Shown: piece after piece, positions 9,012 to 17,396 of the stretch
Layout: each line of letters opens with the position of its first letter
Numbering within the stretch: position 1 is the stretch's first letter
NCBI RefSeq assembly: GCF_003072505.1
Contig: NZ_NTGB01000001.1
Coordinates: 2,095,955-2,159,954, forward strand
Length of the DNA: 64,000 nucleotides
From: Polynucleobacter rarus
GTDB taxonomy: Bacteria > Pseudomonadota > Gammaproteobacteria > Burkholderiales > Burkholderiaceae
Direction: 5' to 3'
Position numbers and translations under genes: made by a program
Notes under the pieces: model-generated
Seen by the model: the letters and a program-made list of their open reading frames with translations, nothing else
The model's database searches: none
Told to the model about the DNA's origin: nothing

Positions 9012-9875
9012 TTAAATATTAGTAAAAGTTGCACGACCTTGCATCGTGAGCCAACCCTCATGGTCTTTGGCCCATAAATCAGCTGTTGAACTTGCCGCAT
9101 CGACCTTGCCACAAACAAAGAAGTGATTAATATCAAAGGTCGGACGCAGGGCTTTGAATTCAAAAGTAAGTAGTTTTTTATCAGGGAATTGCAAACGGAA
9201 TTGATCAACTAGCATAGTTGAAATTAATGGGCCATGGACAATAAGGCCTGGATATCCCTCAACTTCCGTCACATATTTACGGTCGTAATGAATTCGGTGA
9301 CCATTAAATGTGATTGCAGAATATCTAAATAACAGCACTGGAGAAGGATCAATTCGGACTTCCCAGTCTGCATCACTTGGCGCTAAACTAGGTTTTGGGG
9401 GAACATCTGTTGGATTTGCTAAAGGGCGATAAACAATATCGTGTTCCTCAGTCAAGGCTAAACCTTGAGAGCCATGTAATTCATGATGAACCTCAACAAA
9501 GACCAAATCTCCCGTACGCCCTGATTTATGGGTAACGGACTTTACTTCTGAGTGACGGGTAATTTCTTGGCCCAGTTGAATTTCCTGATGCCAGGTATAA
9601 CGACCACCCGCCCACATTCTTCGCGGCAGAGGGACTGGCGGTAAAAATCCGCCACGCTGTGGGTGACCATCTGGGCCGATTTCAGATTGCTTAGCCATGG
9701 GCAAAAAGTAGAGCCAATGCCACAACTCTGGTAGTCGATCACCTAAAACTGGGTCCCTATCTTTGCGGTCTAAGGTAGCAATAAGTGCTTTTACAGGGGC
9801 TAAGGTCATTTGATCGGTAAAAGACTCTTTACTACCGATCCATTTTTTTAAGTGCTCTATATCCAGTATTGTCAT
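9012..9875 (-). CDS. ich: MaoC/FAS1-like hot-dog hydratase, probable itaconyl-CoA hydratase
   Basis: 287 aa with two hot-dog halves, as in mesaconyl-C4-CoA and itaconyl-CoA hydratases. The N-terminal half has LWHWLYFLPM, HPQRGGFLPPVPLPRRMWAG and GQEITRHSEV; the C-terminal half has FRYSAITFNGHRIHYDRKYV, the MaoC-like catalytic Asn-His region, then EGYPGLIVHGPLISTML. The reaction would hydrate itaconyl-CoA (or mesaconyl-CoA) to citramalyl-CoA for the lyase at the other end of the operon. It is the first gene of the operon and faces a divergent Bug receptor gene. The specific substrate is inferred from context. Confidence 0.8.
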   Translation of the reverse strand: MTILDIEHLKKWIGSKESFTDQMTLAPVKALIATLDRKDRDPVLGDRLPELWHWLYFLPMAKQSEIGPDGHPQRGGFLPPVPLPRRMWAGGRYTWHQEIQLGQEITRHSEVKSVTHKSGRTGDLVFVEVHHELHGSQGLALTEEHDIVYRPLANPTDVPPKPSLAPSDADWEVRIDPSPVLLFRYSAITFNGHRIHYDRKYVTEVEGYPGLIVHGPLISTMLVDQFRLQFPDKKLLTFEFKALRPTFDINHFFVCGKVDAASSTADLWAKDHEGWLTMQGRATFTNI

Positions 9876-9901
9876 GATTTTATGATGTTTATCTGCTAGT
9901 C

Positions 9902-9942
9902 AAACAAGAAGTCATTTTAACCTTTTGATTAACTCCTTGTTT
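9902..9942. promoter_or_regulatory. Inverted repeat in divergent promoter region
   Basis: AAACAAG (9902-9908) and CTTGTTT (9936-9942) form a perfect 7-bp inverted repeat with 27 bases between. It lies in the 186-bp region between the hydratase gene and the divergent Bug receptor gene, where control of both units is expected. No regulator gene is adjacent. Could be chance. Confidence 0.3.
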
Positions 9943-10061
9943 AAAAGTCATAATTGTTACAACTTAATTAAAGATTAATGTTAATTTGATGATAAGTAGG
10001 CCTAAAAGTGTTAATATTTATCACGTTTTTCATCATTGTAAAAATCCCCATTGGAGTAATT

Positions 10062-11036
10062 ATGAAATCATTTATTAAATTAATCAGCTTGACAGCATTG
10101 ATTGGGTTAAGTTCAATCACCCAGGCTCAACAATACCCAACTAGACCAATTACTCTAGTGGTTCCTTTTGCAGCTGGTGGTCCTACCGATGTGGCAGCTC
10201 GTATGATTTCAATTCCGATGGGCAAATCATTAGGTCAAACGGTGATTGTTGAAAACACAGTTGGTGCTGGTGGTACTGTCGCGACGCAACGTGTTGCGAG
10301 AGCAAATCCCGATGGATACACGATTTTTATCCATCACATGGGTATGGCAACAGCACCTGCGCTTTACAGAAAACTCCCTTTTGATCCGTTAAAAGACTTT
10401 GAATACATTGGCCAAGTGATTGATGTGCCAATGACTATGTTAGGTCGTAAAGATTTCCCTGCGAACAATTTACAAGAAATGATTGCATACGTCAAAGCAC
10501 ACAAAGATAAGATTTCGCTGGCAAATGCTGGTCTAGGTGCAGTGTCTCATTTGTGCGGTATGTTATTTCAGTCAGCGATTGGTGTTGAACTCAATACTAT
10601 TCCTTACAAAGGCACTGGTCCAGCCTTGAATGATTTAATGGGTGGTCAGGTTGATTTACTTTGCGACCAAACGACTCAAACAGTACCTTTGATTAAAGAG
10701 GGTCGCGTGAAAATTTTTGGCGTCACTACCATGAAGCGTTTAAGTGCACTCCCAAATGTACCAACCATGGATGAACAGGGTCTCAAAGGATTTGAAGTGA
10801 AAGTTTGGCATGGTATCTATGCGCCAAAAGGAACTCCTCCAGCAATTGTAGAAAAAATCAATGCGGCTCTTCGTTCTGCTCTTCAAGATCCAGCTGTTAA
10901 ACAAAGAATGGTTGATTTAAGTGTGGAAATTCCAAGTATGGATAAAGTTTCCCCACAGGGTTTACAAACTCACCTCGAAGCTGAAATTCAAAAATGGGGT
11001 CCTGTTATCCGTAAAGCAGGTATTTACGCTGATTAA
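10062..11036 (+). CDS. Bug/TctC-family periplasmic binding protein
   Basis: 324 aa from the ATG at 10062, which has GGAG 5 bases upstream and opens a clean Sec signal peptide (MKSFIKLISLTALIG ... AQA); a GTG at 10008 is in frame but poorer. Family signs are YPTRPITLVVPFAAGGPTD, NPDGYTIFIHH, PYKGTGPALNDLMGGQVD and a KWGPVIRKAG tail. It captures an organic acid in the periplasm. It is divergent from the itaconate-type operon, so a C5 dicarboxylate is a reasonable ligand guess. Two cysteines (SHLCGMLF and DLLCDQTT) could form a disulfide near the ligand lobe. Terminator follows. Confidence 0.92.
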   Translation: MKSFIKLISLTALIGLSSITQAQQYPTRPITLVVPFAAGGPTDVAARMISIPMGKSLGQTVIVENTVGAGGTVATQRVARANPDGYTIFIHHMGMATAPALYRKLPFDPLKDFEYIGQVIDVPMTMLGRKDFPANNLQEMIAYVKAHKDKISLANAGLGAVSHLCGMLFQSAIGVELNTIPYKGTGPALNDLMGGQVDLLCDQTTQTVPLIKEGRVKIFGVTTMKRLSALPNVPTMDEQGLKGFEVKVWHGIYAPKGTPPAIVEKINAALRSALQDPAVKQRMVDLSVEIPSMDKVSPQGLQTHLEAEIQKWGPVIRKAGIYAD

Positions 11037-11060
11037 CCTTAGTTTAATTAGTTAGGCAAG

Positions 11061-11090
11061 AAGGACTGAATGTTTTCAGTCCTTTTTTTT
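11061..11090 (+). terminator. Intrinsic terminator
   Basis: A 10-bp perfect stem AAGGACTGAA / TTCAGTCCTT with a TGTT loop is followed by six more Ts. It ends the Bug receptor transcript and isolates it from the ParA-like gene. Confidence 0.93.
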
Positions 11091-11195
11091 GCCCCATAGT
11101 AGTGCTTTTATAAAGTTTTAGAATTTATTCTTTTTAATGTAATCAAGTCTTACGGATAATAGTATTTCAATGGATGTTACAAAAAGGAATAAATC

Positions 11196-11957
11196 ATGGC
11201 AACAATTAATTTTATTGGTGGTGAAAAAGGTGGAGTTGGTAAATCCGTTACTGCTCGTTTATTAGCGCAGTACTATATCGATCATGAAATGGACTTTCAG
11301 GGTTTTGATACTGACCGATCACATCAATCTTTTAAGCGTTTTTATGAGGGTTTCGCTTCGAATGTTTTGGTAGATAGCTTTGAAGGCCTAGATCAAATTA
11401 TCGACACTTTAGAAAGCAATCCAAATGCTAATTTAATTGTTGACTTGGCAGCCCAAACCTCAGCACCGCTAGCATTATGGATTAAAGAGGCTAATTTGTT
11501 GGATTTACTCCAGAGTATGGGTGTTGTTGTTAATTTTTGGCACGTCATGGATGACGGTAAAGACTCAGTTGAATTACTTGCTAAATTAACTAATTCATAC
11601 GGCATAGGTCCCAATTATATTTTGGTTCAGAATAAAGGCCGCGGTGTTAATTTTAATATTTTGCATCAGTCAGATTCATTAAAAAATGCCATCACTCTTG
11701 GTGCTCTATTAGTTGAAATACCAAAATTATATGAGTCTACTATGCGTAAAATTGATGAGTCGAACATGAGTTTTTGGCGCGCATTGAATCATCAAAATGC
11801 TACAGGTGCATTGAGTTTAATTGATCGTCAACGCGTCAAAATCTGGCTTAAGGCTTGCTATGAAGTATTAGGGGGCTTACCTATTCATACTGAAAAACCT
11901 AAAACTACGGAAACTGAGTTGGATACTAACCAAGATCAGGAAATAGCACCTCAGTAA
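11196..11957 (+). CDS. ParA/MinD-like P-loop ATPase, orphan
   Basis: 253 aa with a deviant Walker A motif GEKGGVGKS at residues 8-16 and a [10 protein letters not shown] stretch in the Walker B/switch position (residues 80-90). Later parts ([28 protein letters not shown]) fit the SIMIBI ATPase fold. No ParB gene or parS-like repeat is visible next to it, so it is not an obvious partition locus. The C-terminal tail is charged and Thr/Glu-rich. Its 3' end overlaps the converging def gene by 32 bp. AAAGGAA precedes the ATG. Function unknown. Confidence 0.8.
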   Translation: MATINFIGGEKGGVGKSVTARLLAQYYIDHEMDFQGFDTDRSHQSFKRFYEGFASNVLVDSFEGLDQIIDTLESNPNANLIVDLAAQTSAPLALWIKEANLLDLLQSMGVVVNFWHVMDDGKDSVELLAKLTNSYGIGPNYILVQNKGRGVNFNILHQSDSLKNAITLGALLVEIPKLYESTMRKIDESNMSFWRALNHQNATGALSLIDRQRVKIWLKACYEVLGGLPIHTEKPKTTETELDTNQDQEIAPQ

Positions 11958-12453
11958 AACCAAAGCGGGTAAAGTCTTTTACTCGCATTGGAAACAAGTA
12001 ACCAAATAAATGGTCACACTCATGCTGTACCACTCTGGCATGAAAGCCAGAAACTTGGCGATCAATAATTTGTCCCTTTTCATCTAGTCCTTGGTATCGT
12101 ATTTTTTGATACCGAGGAACTACACCTCGAAGTCCAGGAACGGATAAACATCCCTCCCAACCCTCTTCGAGTTCAGTGCTAAGTGGTGTAATTATTGGAT
12201 TAATTAAGATGGTTTGTGGGACCGGTTCAGCATTCGGATAACGGGAACTTTTCTCAAAGCCAAACACCACTATTTGTAAATCAATCCCGATTTGTGGAGC
12301 AGCCAAACCAGCTCCATTAGCTGCGGCCATTGTTTCTAAAAGATCCTGAATAATCAATTGAATCTCTGGTGTTGAAATTTTGGTAACGTCTACAGTTGTC
12401 GCTTTTTTTAAAAGGCGGGGATCACCCATCTTCAAAATTGAACGAATAATCAT
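11926..12453 (-). CDS. def: Peptide deformylase (accessory copy in hipBA operon)
   Basis: 175 aa from the ATG at 12453. All three family motifs are intact: GAGLAAPQ at 47-54, EGCLS at 100-104 and HECDH at 144-148, giving the Cys-His-His metal site. It removes the formyl group from nascent proteins. The ATG comes 2 bases after the hipA stop codon, with AGGAA inside hipA as ribosome site, so it is translationally coupled to the toxin gene. The usual fmt partner is absent, so this may be a second deformylase. It overlaps the ParA-like gene tail to tail. Confidence 0.92.
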   Translation of the reverse strand: MIIRSILKMGDPRLLKKATTVDVTKISTPEIQLIIQDLLETMAAANGAGLAAPQIGIDLQIVVFGFEKSSRYPNAEPVPQTILINPIITPLSTELEEGWEGCLSVPGLRGVVPRYQKIRYQGLDEKGQIIDRQVSGFHARVVQHECDHLFGYLFPMRVKDFTRFGFTEVLFPDLG

Positions 12454-12455
12454 AA

Positions 12456-13667
12456 TTATATTGGTTCCTTTCCAGACCAAACCGCTTTTAGATTATCAAA
12501 GAGCCATGGATCGATTCTTGAACGACAATCAATCAAGGTTTCTTCTTTAAATGTTTGAATTTTTTCAATCACTTTTTCAGCATTTTTTACCATACAAACA
12601 CTCTTACCAAATTCAATTAATGATTTAGTCGTAGGATAGCTTTTAGTCTTAAACATATTTAAAGCCATTGTATGATCTACCTTAGTTGAACCTGTCTTAG
12701 GATGATCTATTTTATAAATCATGGTTGAAACCACATCATAAAGTGGGGATAGTTTTACATCCCCGTTTGGAGTGTCATAAATTAATGAGAAATTCTTCAA
12801 ATGTGCATCACCATTACGTAATAAAACAGACAAAGCAATGTAATCAAAAAAGCGAGCTTTGCTCTCAACAGAGTTTTTTCCACAGAATGCATCGATTACT
12901 TTTGCAATAATCTCATAACTGCTTTGGTACTTTTCTTCTGGAGAATTCCCAGTTAAAACTGCCATATCTTCCAATCCTAATCTTTGGCCATTTTCTTCGA
13001 TATCAAATCGTTCCATGATGAAAAGACCGCCATCTTTAGATAACCAAAATGGAGGGACTCTCATACCTGCTCTTCTAGCCACTTCCATACACATGAATTC
13101 ATTTTGTGCCAAAAATGGATAATCTTCTCCAGCTGCTTTAACAATCAAGGATGATGTTATTAAAGATGATTTTTCACTAACATTCCCAATTGACTCCGGA
13201 ATCATCACTTTGGGTTGAAAACCTGAAACGCCTGAATCAAAATATAAATCAGCCAAGAAATTAAACAACTCTTCTGAGGTCTGAGATTGAATAAGTTCTT
13301 CTTTACTTACCTGCGCCTTTGCCCGAGATATAGGCTCATTAGGGTCAACATATGTCAGCCTACCAATTTGATTTGCTCCAGTAATCTTTAGTAATGCCAT
13401 ATCATCTAGAACACCAAACTTAGCAAAACGTTGCTTAATAGTTTCCAACAAATAACCTTCTGGCCGATTCATCTGAAAAACAGAAAATAAGCCCCCGTTG
13501 TCATAACTTCTTGCTCTAATCGGCATCACTAAAGAAACTTCCGCATCTCGGTTGGTCGTTTCATAATTAAATACAAAGCGAGACTCTTTATTCAGCGACC
13601 CAGCGTGGCCTTGTGGTGTGCCAACATGGAGTTTTTTTATTTTAGTGATCTTCATTGAAGGCTTCAT
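12456..13667 (-). CDS. hipA: HipA-family serine/threonine kinase toxin
   Basis: 403 aa. The N-terminal subdomain ([20 protein letters not shown]) matches the HipA N1 region. The core has SGVSGFQPK near residue 146 (ATP/activation loop of the ISGVQxK type), [17 protein letters not shown], and the catalytic loop [10 protein letters not shown] at 286-295, then [10 protein letters not shown] in the metal-binding position. HipA kinases phosphorylate aminoacyl-tRNA synthetases and cause growth arrest. The gene overlaps hipB by 26 bp. A start at Met5 (13655) is also possible. Key residues look intact, so the toxin is probably active. Confidence 0.9.
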   Translation of the reverse strand: MKPSMKITKIKKLHVGTPQGHAGSLNKESRFVFNYETTNRDAEVSLVMPIRARSYDNGGLFSVFQMNRPEGYLLETIKQRFAKFGVLDDMALLKITGANQIGRLTYVDPNEPISRAKAQVSKEELIQSQTSEELFNFLADLYFDSGVSGFQPKVMIPESIGNVSEKSSLITSSLIVKAAGEDYPFLAQNEFMCMEVARRAGMRVPPFWLSKDGGLFIMERFDIEENGQRLGLEDMAVLTGNSPEEKYQSSYEIIAKVIDAFCGKNSVESKARFFDYIALSVLLRNGDAHLKNFSLIYDTPNGDVKLSPLYDVVSTMIYKIDHPKTGSTKVDHTMALNMFKTKSYPTTKSLIEFGKSVCMVKNAEKVIEKIQTFKEETLIDCRSRIDPWLFDNLKAVWSGKEPI

Positions 13668-13899
13668 TCAAATTATCATAATCAACTCGCCTATCATTAA
13701 TTGCCAGTGTCTTACCCAGAGCAGCAACTGCTTGGATTAAAGTATTCGCATCCACTTGAGCGCCCGATTCTAACTTGATGATTGTTTCACGCCTTAATCC
13801 TGCATTGATGGCAACTTGAGCTTGGGTAAGACCAACCGCTTTCCGCTCTTTGCGAAACATCTGCCCAAAGGTTTTTAGATCTAAAATTATGTTATTCAT
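13642..13899 (-). CDS. hipB: HipB-like Xre-family antitoxin
   Basis: 85 aa from the ATG at 13899; in-frame ATGs also exist at 13908 and 13926. The Xre helix-turn-helix runs FGQMFRKERKAVGLTQAQ to LRRETIIKLESG, followed by a short basic and acidic tail (NDRRVDYDN). None of the starts has a ribosome site, but a -10-like TAATAT lies 7 bases before the 13899 ATG, which favours this start and a leaderless mRNA. Two GTTAT-N6-ATAAC palindromes flank that promoter. It represses and neutralises HipA. Confidence 0.85.
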   Translation of the reverse strand: MNNIILDLKTFGQMFRKERKAVGLTQAQVAINAGLRRETIIKLESGAQVDANTLIQAVAALGKTLAINDRRVDYDNLNEAFNEDH

Positions 13900-13906
13900 A
13901 AATAAC
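13891..13906. promoter_or_regulatory. Candidate HipB operator 1
   Basis: Perfect palindrome GTTATT-CATA-AATAAC spanning the proposed hipB start codon and transcription start. The same outer half-sites recur at 13932-13947, 41 bp away (about four helix turns). Confidence 0.6.
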
Positions 13907-13936
13907 ATATTAGCAGATTTAGTCATAATTTGTTAT
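13907..13936 (-). promoter_or_regulatory. Candidate hipBA-def promoter
   Basis: On the minus strand a -35-like ATAACA (13931-13936) is separated by 18 bases from a -10-like TAATAT (13907-13912). The -35 overlaps the upstream palindrome and the start point would fall in the downstream palindrome, a layout suited to repression by HipB. Confidence 0.45.
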
Positions 13937-13947
13937 CTTTAAATAAC
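13932..13947. promoter_or_regulatory. Candidate HipB operator 2
   Basis: GTTAT-CTTTAA-ATAAC, the same half-sites and 6-bp spacing as at 13891-13906. It overlaps the proposed -35 element of the hipBA-def promoter. Confidence 0.6.
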
Positions 13948-14034
13948 CTTTAATGACGGTTTAAGTCAACAAGTGATTCAACTTTTGCTTTAGATCTCCT
14001 TGCACCAGCAAAGTTCGGGGATTTCAATCTTGCA

Positions 14035-15801
14035 TCAACTACCTTTATTGCGCGGAATGTGGGAAGTAATCGGTACAGTTAAAAAATCAAAATCCACCCC
14101 TTGATCTGCTTGGTTCACCTCATCTAAAAATAGTTTCAGGTACCCCCTCGTGGCACTTGGCTCTTGTATTGGGTTGTCTAACATCCGTTGATTTAATTCT
14201 TGATCACTAATTAAAAGTTCAATTAGTCGATTTTTTACGCTTAAGCGTATTTGGTCCCCGTTCTGAACATGGGCCAAAGGACCACCAATCGCTGATTCAG
14301 GGGTCACATGTAAAACGATTGTTCCGAATGCAGTTCCGCTCATTCTGCCATCGGAGATGCGCACCATATCTTTTACACCTTGTTTGGCTAACTTTTTTGG
14401 AATCGGCAAATACCCTGCTTCAGGCATCCCTGGGGCACCTTTAGGGCCGATATTTTTTAACACCAAAATATCATCAGCCTTTACATCTAATTCCGGATCA
14501 TCAATCCGGGTCGCTAAATCTTGCGCATTTTCAAAAACAACTGCTCGACCGGTATGTTCCATCAAGCTAGCTTGGGCAGCGGATTGTTTGATAATGGCAC
14601 CAGCTGGAGCTAAATTACCCCTTAACACGGCAATACCGCCTTGCGGATAAATAGGTTTATCTAGTGACTTGACTACTTCTTGGGGATAAGAGGGGCCGTA
14701 AGAATCAATCACTTGCCCTAAAGTTTGACCAGTAACAGTAAGGACGTCCAAATTCAATAAAGGCTTTAGTGTGCGCAGTAAAGTCGGCATCCCACCAGCA
14801 GCATCAAAATCTTCCATGTAATGCTGACCGGACGGTTTTAAATCAATCAAGACAGGAGTAGATTGCCCCATAGCGTGAAAGGCTTCTAAATCGATAGCTA
14901 CTCCCATGCGCCCTGCAATCGCAGCTAAATGAACTAAGCCATTAGTGGAGCCGCCCGTTGCTAACAAGACTCTTAAAGCATTTTCAAAAGCAGCTGGTGT
15001 GAGGATTTTATCAATCGTTAAGCGTTCTTTTGCGATCTTCACAGCTTGCTCACCCGTTTGTTCAGCAATACGCATTCTTTGGGCTGTCACTGCTGGTGGA
15101 CTTGCACCACCGGGTACTGTCATCCCTAAAGCTTCGGCAATACAAGCCATCGTACTTGCTGTTCCCATTACAGAACAAGTACCGACACTGGGTACTAACT
15201 GTTCATTGATCTCATCAGTTTCTGCTAGATCAATTTCACCCGCTCTAAATTTTGCCCAGTATCTTCTACAGTCAGTACAGGCGCCTACCCGCTCCCCTCG
15301 ATGAGACCCGGTTAACATCGATCCAGTAATGAGTTGAATTGCGGGAACACCAGCACTTGCTGCCCCCATTAACTGCGCAGGCACGGTTTTATCACAGCCA
15401 CCGATTAAAACAATCGCATCCATTGGTTGCGCTTTAATCATCTCCTCGGTTTCCATGGACATGAGATTACGCAAATACATACTCGTTGGATTTGCAAAAC
15501 TCTCGTGAATCGAAATCGTTGGAAAATCCATGGGCAAACCGCCTGCCATTAAAACACCGCGTTTCACCGCCTCAATCAGTTGTGGCATATTGCCATGACA
15601 AGGGTTGTAGGAACTACCGGTATTGGTAATCCCGATCACCGGACGATCTAGTGCTTTGTCACTAAATCCAGCGCCTTTGATAAAAGCTTTTCTTAAGAAA
15701 AGTGAAAACGCTTGGTCTCCATAAGAAGTAAGACCCTTATTTAAACCAATAGCTGCTATTTCATCTTTATTATTTTTAGGATTTGTCATTTTTCTCGTCA
15801 A
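14035..15801 (-). CDS. IlvD/Edd family dehydratase, probably sugar-acid dehydratase
   Basis: 588 aa, typical of the IlvD/Edd family. Cysteines for the Fe-S cluster are at 68 (SYNPCHGNMPQL), 136 (LIGGCDKTVPAQ) and 209 (VGTCSVMGTASTM). The segment RVGACTDCRRYWAKFRAGEI is characteristic of the L-arabinonate/D-xylonate dehydratase branch rather than of biosynthetic IlvD. It removes water from a 2,3-dihydroxy acid to give a 2-oxo-3-deoxy acid. Neighbours are ppk2 (15 bp upstream) and hipB (downstream), which give no pathway clue. The sugar-acid assignment is inferred from the subfamily motif. Confidence 0.87.
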   Translation of the reverse strand: MTRKMTNPKNNKDEIAAIGLNKGLTSYGDQAFSLFLRKAFIKGAGFSDKALDRPVIGITNTGSSYNPCHGNMPQLIEAVKRGVLMAGGLPMDFPTISIHESFANPTSMYLRNLMSMETEEMIKAQPMDAIVLIGGCDKTVPAQLMGAASAGVPAIQLITGSMLTGSHRGERVGACTDCRRYWAKFRAGEIDLAETDEINEQLVPSVGTCSVMGTASTMACIAEALGMTVPGGASPPAVTAQRMRIAEQTGEQAVKIAKERLTIDKILTPAAFENALRVLLATGGSTNGLVHLAAIAGRMGVAIDLEAFHAMGQSTPVLIDLKPSGQHYMEDFDAAGGMPTLLRTLKPLLNLDVLTVTGQTLGQVIDSYGPSYPQEVVKSLDKPIYPQGGIAVLRGNLAPAGAIIKQSAAQASLMEHTGRAVVFENAQDLATRIDDPELDVKADDILVLKNIGPKGAPGMPEAGYLPIPKKLAKQGVKDMVRISDGRMSGTAFGTIVLHVTPESAIGGPLAHVQNGDQIRLSVKNRLIELLISDQELNQRMLDNPIQEPSATRGYLKLFLDEVNQADQGVDFDFLTVPITSHIPRNKGS

Positions 15802-15816
15802 TGTTTAATTAGTAAA

Positions 15817-16647
15817 TTAAAAGACTTCTGGGACTTTATAAGGAGTGAGATCAAACTCAACGTAATCTTTCATCGCTTGTCGTTTGGGCAACTTCGTACT
15901 TTCAAAGGGTAAATCTTGATACGGAATTAGGCTTAATAAGTGCTTAATGAGATTCAGTTGACCGCGCTTCTTGTCATTAAAATCGACCACATGCCAAGGC
16001 GCCCACTCTGTATGGGTCCGTTTGATCATTTCATCCCTCGCTCTTGAATAATCAAACCAGTGGCTAATGGATTTACCATCAATTGCGGATAGTTTCCAGT
16101 TTTTACTAGCATCGCGGTAACGATCTTCCAATCTTTTCTTTTGCTCCTCTGCTCCCACATCTAGATAATATTTAATCAAAATAATGCCAGATTCAACTAA
16201 ATATTTTTCAAGCACAGGCATCTGCGTTAAAAACTCTTCCGTTTCGTGTGGTTTGCAAAAACCTAAGACTTTTTCAACGCCTGCACGGTTATACCAACTT
16301 CGATCAAAGATAACCACTTCCCCTGCTGTAGGCATCAAGGACAAATACCTCTGCATATAGATCTGTCCCTTTTCGCGATCATTAGGAATTGGTAGAGCAA
16401 ACACGCGAAAGGTCCTAGTGCTAACTCGGTCAGTAACCGCCTTAATAATGCCGCCCTTACCTGCGGCGTCTCGACCTTCAAATAAGATACAAACTTTTAA
16501 GCGTTTGGCCGTGACCCAACGCTCCAACTTCACTAGCTCATCTTGCAATGTTCTCATTTCGCTTTCGAAATGAGAACTTGTTAAGACATTTAAACCATAA
16601 TGATTTTCTGAAAGTTCAGACTTCTCTAGATCTTTAGACTTAGCCAT
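15817..16647 (-). CDS. ppk2: Polyphosphate kinase 2
   Basis: 276 aa, single-domain PPK2. Walker A is GRDAAGKGG at 58-66; the Walker B/lid start is FDRSWYNRAG from 114; YMQRYLSLMP and DGKSISHWFDYSRARDEM are further family blocks. PPK2 enzymes move phosphate between polyphosphate and nucleotides, often making GTP or ATP from polyphosphate. The 5' part of the gene contains a perfect 12-bp inverted repeat at 16550-16577. It lies upstream of the dehydratase gene on the same strand; a hairpin at 16676-16705 separates it from the gene before. Confidence 0.93.
   Translation of the reverse strand: MAKSKDLEKSELSENHYGLNVLTSSHFESEMRTLQDELVKLERWVTAKRLKVCILFEGRDAAGKGGIIKAVTDRVSTRTFRVFALPIPNDREKGQIYMQRYLSLMPTAGEVVIFDRSWYNRAGVEKVLGFCKPHETEEFLTQMPVLEKYLVESGIILIKYYLDVGAEEQKKRLEDRYRDASKNWKLSAIDGKSISHWFDYSRARDEMIKRTHTEWAPWHVVDFNDKKRGQLNLIKHLLSLIPYQDLPFESTKLPKRQAMKDYVEFDLTPYKVPEVF
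16550..16577. repeat. Perfect 12-bp hairpin inside ppk2
   Basis: GTTCTCATTTCG and CGAAATGAGAAC are exact complements around a CTTT loop, in codons of the N-terminal region (about residues 24-33). Such a perfect stem in coding DNA is unusual and would form a strong hairpin early in the mRNA. Confidence 0.7.
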
Positions 16648-16675
16648 TATTTTTCCTAACAGATTAGGTGAAAAA

Positions 16676-16705
16676 TTAACTCAATTCAAGATTGAATTGA
16701 GTTAA
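16676..16705 (-). terminator. AT-rich hairpin, probable terminator of the CMD-like gene
   Basis: A 12-bp perfect stem TTAACTCAATTC / GAATTGAGTTAA with an AAGATT loop lies between the CMD-like gene and ppk2. Read on the minus strand it is followed by TTTTTC. Confidence 0.7.
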
Positions 16706-16715
16706 TAATCTCATG

Positions 16716-17348
16716 TTACCTGTCGCTTGGAAAGCGAGGAAGTTTTTTACTAGGATCACTAATTTGATGGTTAGCCATATTGAGCTCCATCGCAAGAAGT
16801 GAGTAATAGCCAACGATACCAGTCAAGTCAATCGCCCCTTTTTTACCCCAGCGCTTTTCAACTGCAAGATAAGTCGGATCAGAAACTCGTTTATTTTGCA
16901 ATAATTCATAAGCAAAGTTATACGCCATCGTCTCATCTTCGCTCATTTTTGTCGGACGTCTACCGTCCCGAATCGCATCAATGATTTCTTCACTAATTTT
17001 TTCGCGAAGGGCAATAGGGGCGTGGATAAACCATTCATAGTCTTGCGTGAAATGCCTTGCAGTCAGCAAAATAATCATTTCGCTAAGTTGATTGCCGAGA
17101 GCTGAACGATAGCGTAAATACAGTCCCATATTGCTCGCATTCGTTAACATTTCTGGACTGTGAAGTAAGACTAAAAAAGGGCCCGTTAAGGGGGCTTTAC
17201 GACTTTGAAAAAAATCTTCAGCCGCTTTTTTTTGTTCTGCAGTAAGCTCACTAGGCTGGACAGGCTCAATTCTTGACTGAGCACCGCAAGATAAACTCAA
17301 AACCATCAAAGCCGAAGCAATGAGACTGCTTTTGATAAAAAACTTCAT
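16716..17348 (-). CDS. Exported carboxymuconolactone-decarboxylase-like protein
   Basis: 210 aa with a Sec signal peptide (LSLSCGAQS; the Cys could also suit a lipoprotein). The body has the AhpD/CMD helical fold: RYRSALGNQLSEMIILLTAR, then HFTQDYEWFIHAPIALREK with the family His, and YYSLLAMELNMANHQ. The CxxC redox pair of AhpD is absent, so peroxidase activity is unlikely. It follows the NMT1-like binding-protein gene by 48 bp and is followed by a terminator-like hairpin, suggesting a two-gene unit. Role unknown. Confidence 0.75.
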   Translation of the reverse strand: MKFFIKSSLIASALMVLSLSCGAQSRIEPVQPSELTAEQKKAAEDFFQSRKAPLTGPFLVLLHSPEMLTNASNMGLYLRYRSALGNQLSEMIILLTARHFTQDYEWFIHAPIALREKISEEIIDAIRDGRRPTKMSEDETMAYNFAYELLQNKRVSDPTYLAVEKRWGKKGAIDLTGIVGYYSLLAMELNMANHQISDPSKKLPRFPSDR

Positions 17349-17396
17349 TATTTTTCCTTTTTAAAAGAATGAATATTAAATCGCACTAACTTTCAA

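Noticed and set aside
14357..15304. Plus-strand open frames opposite the IlvD-type gene
   Set aside because: They are antisense shadows of a well-conserved dehydratase with complete cysteine motifs and have no family features of their own.
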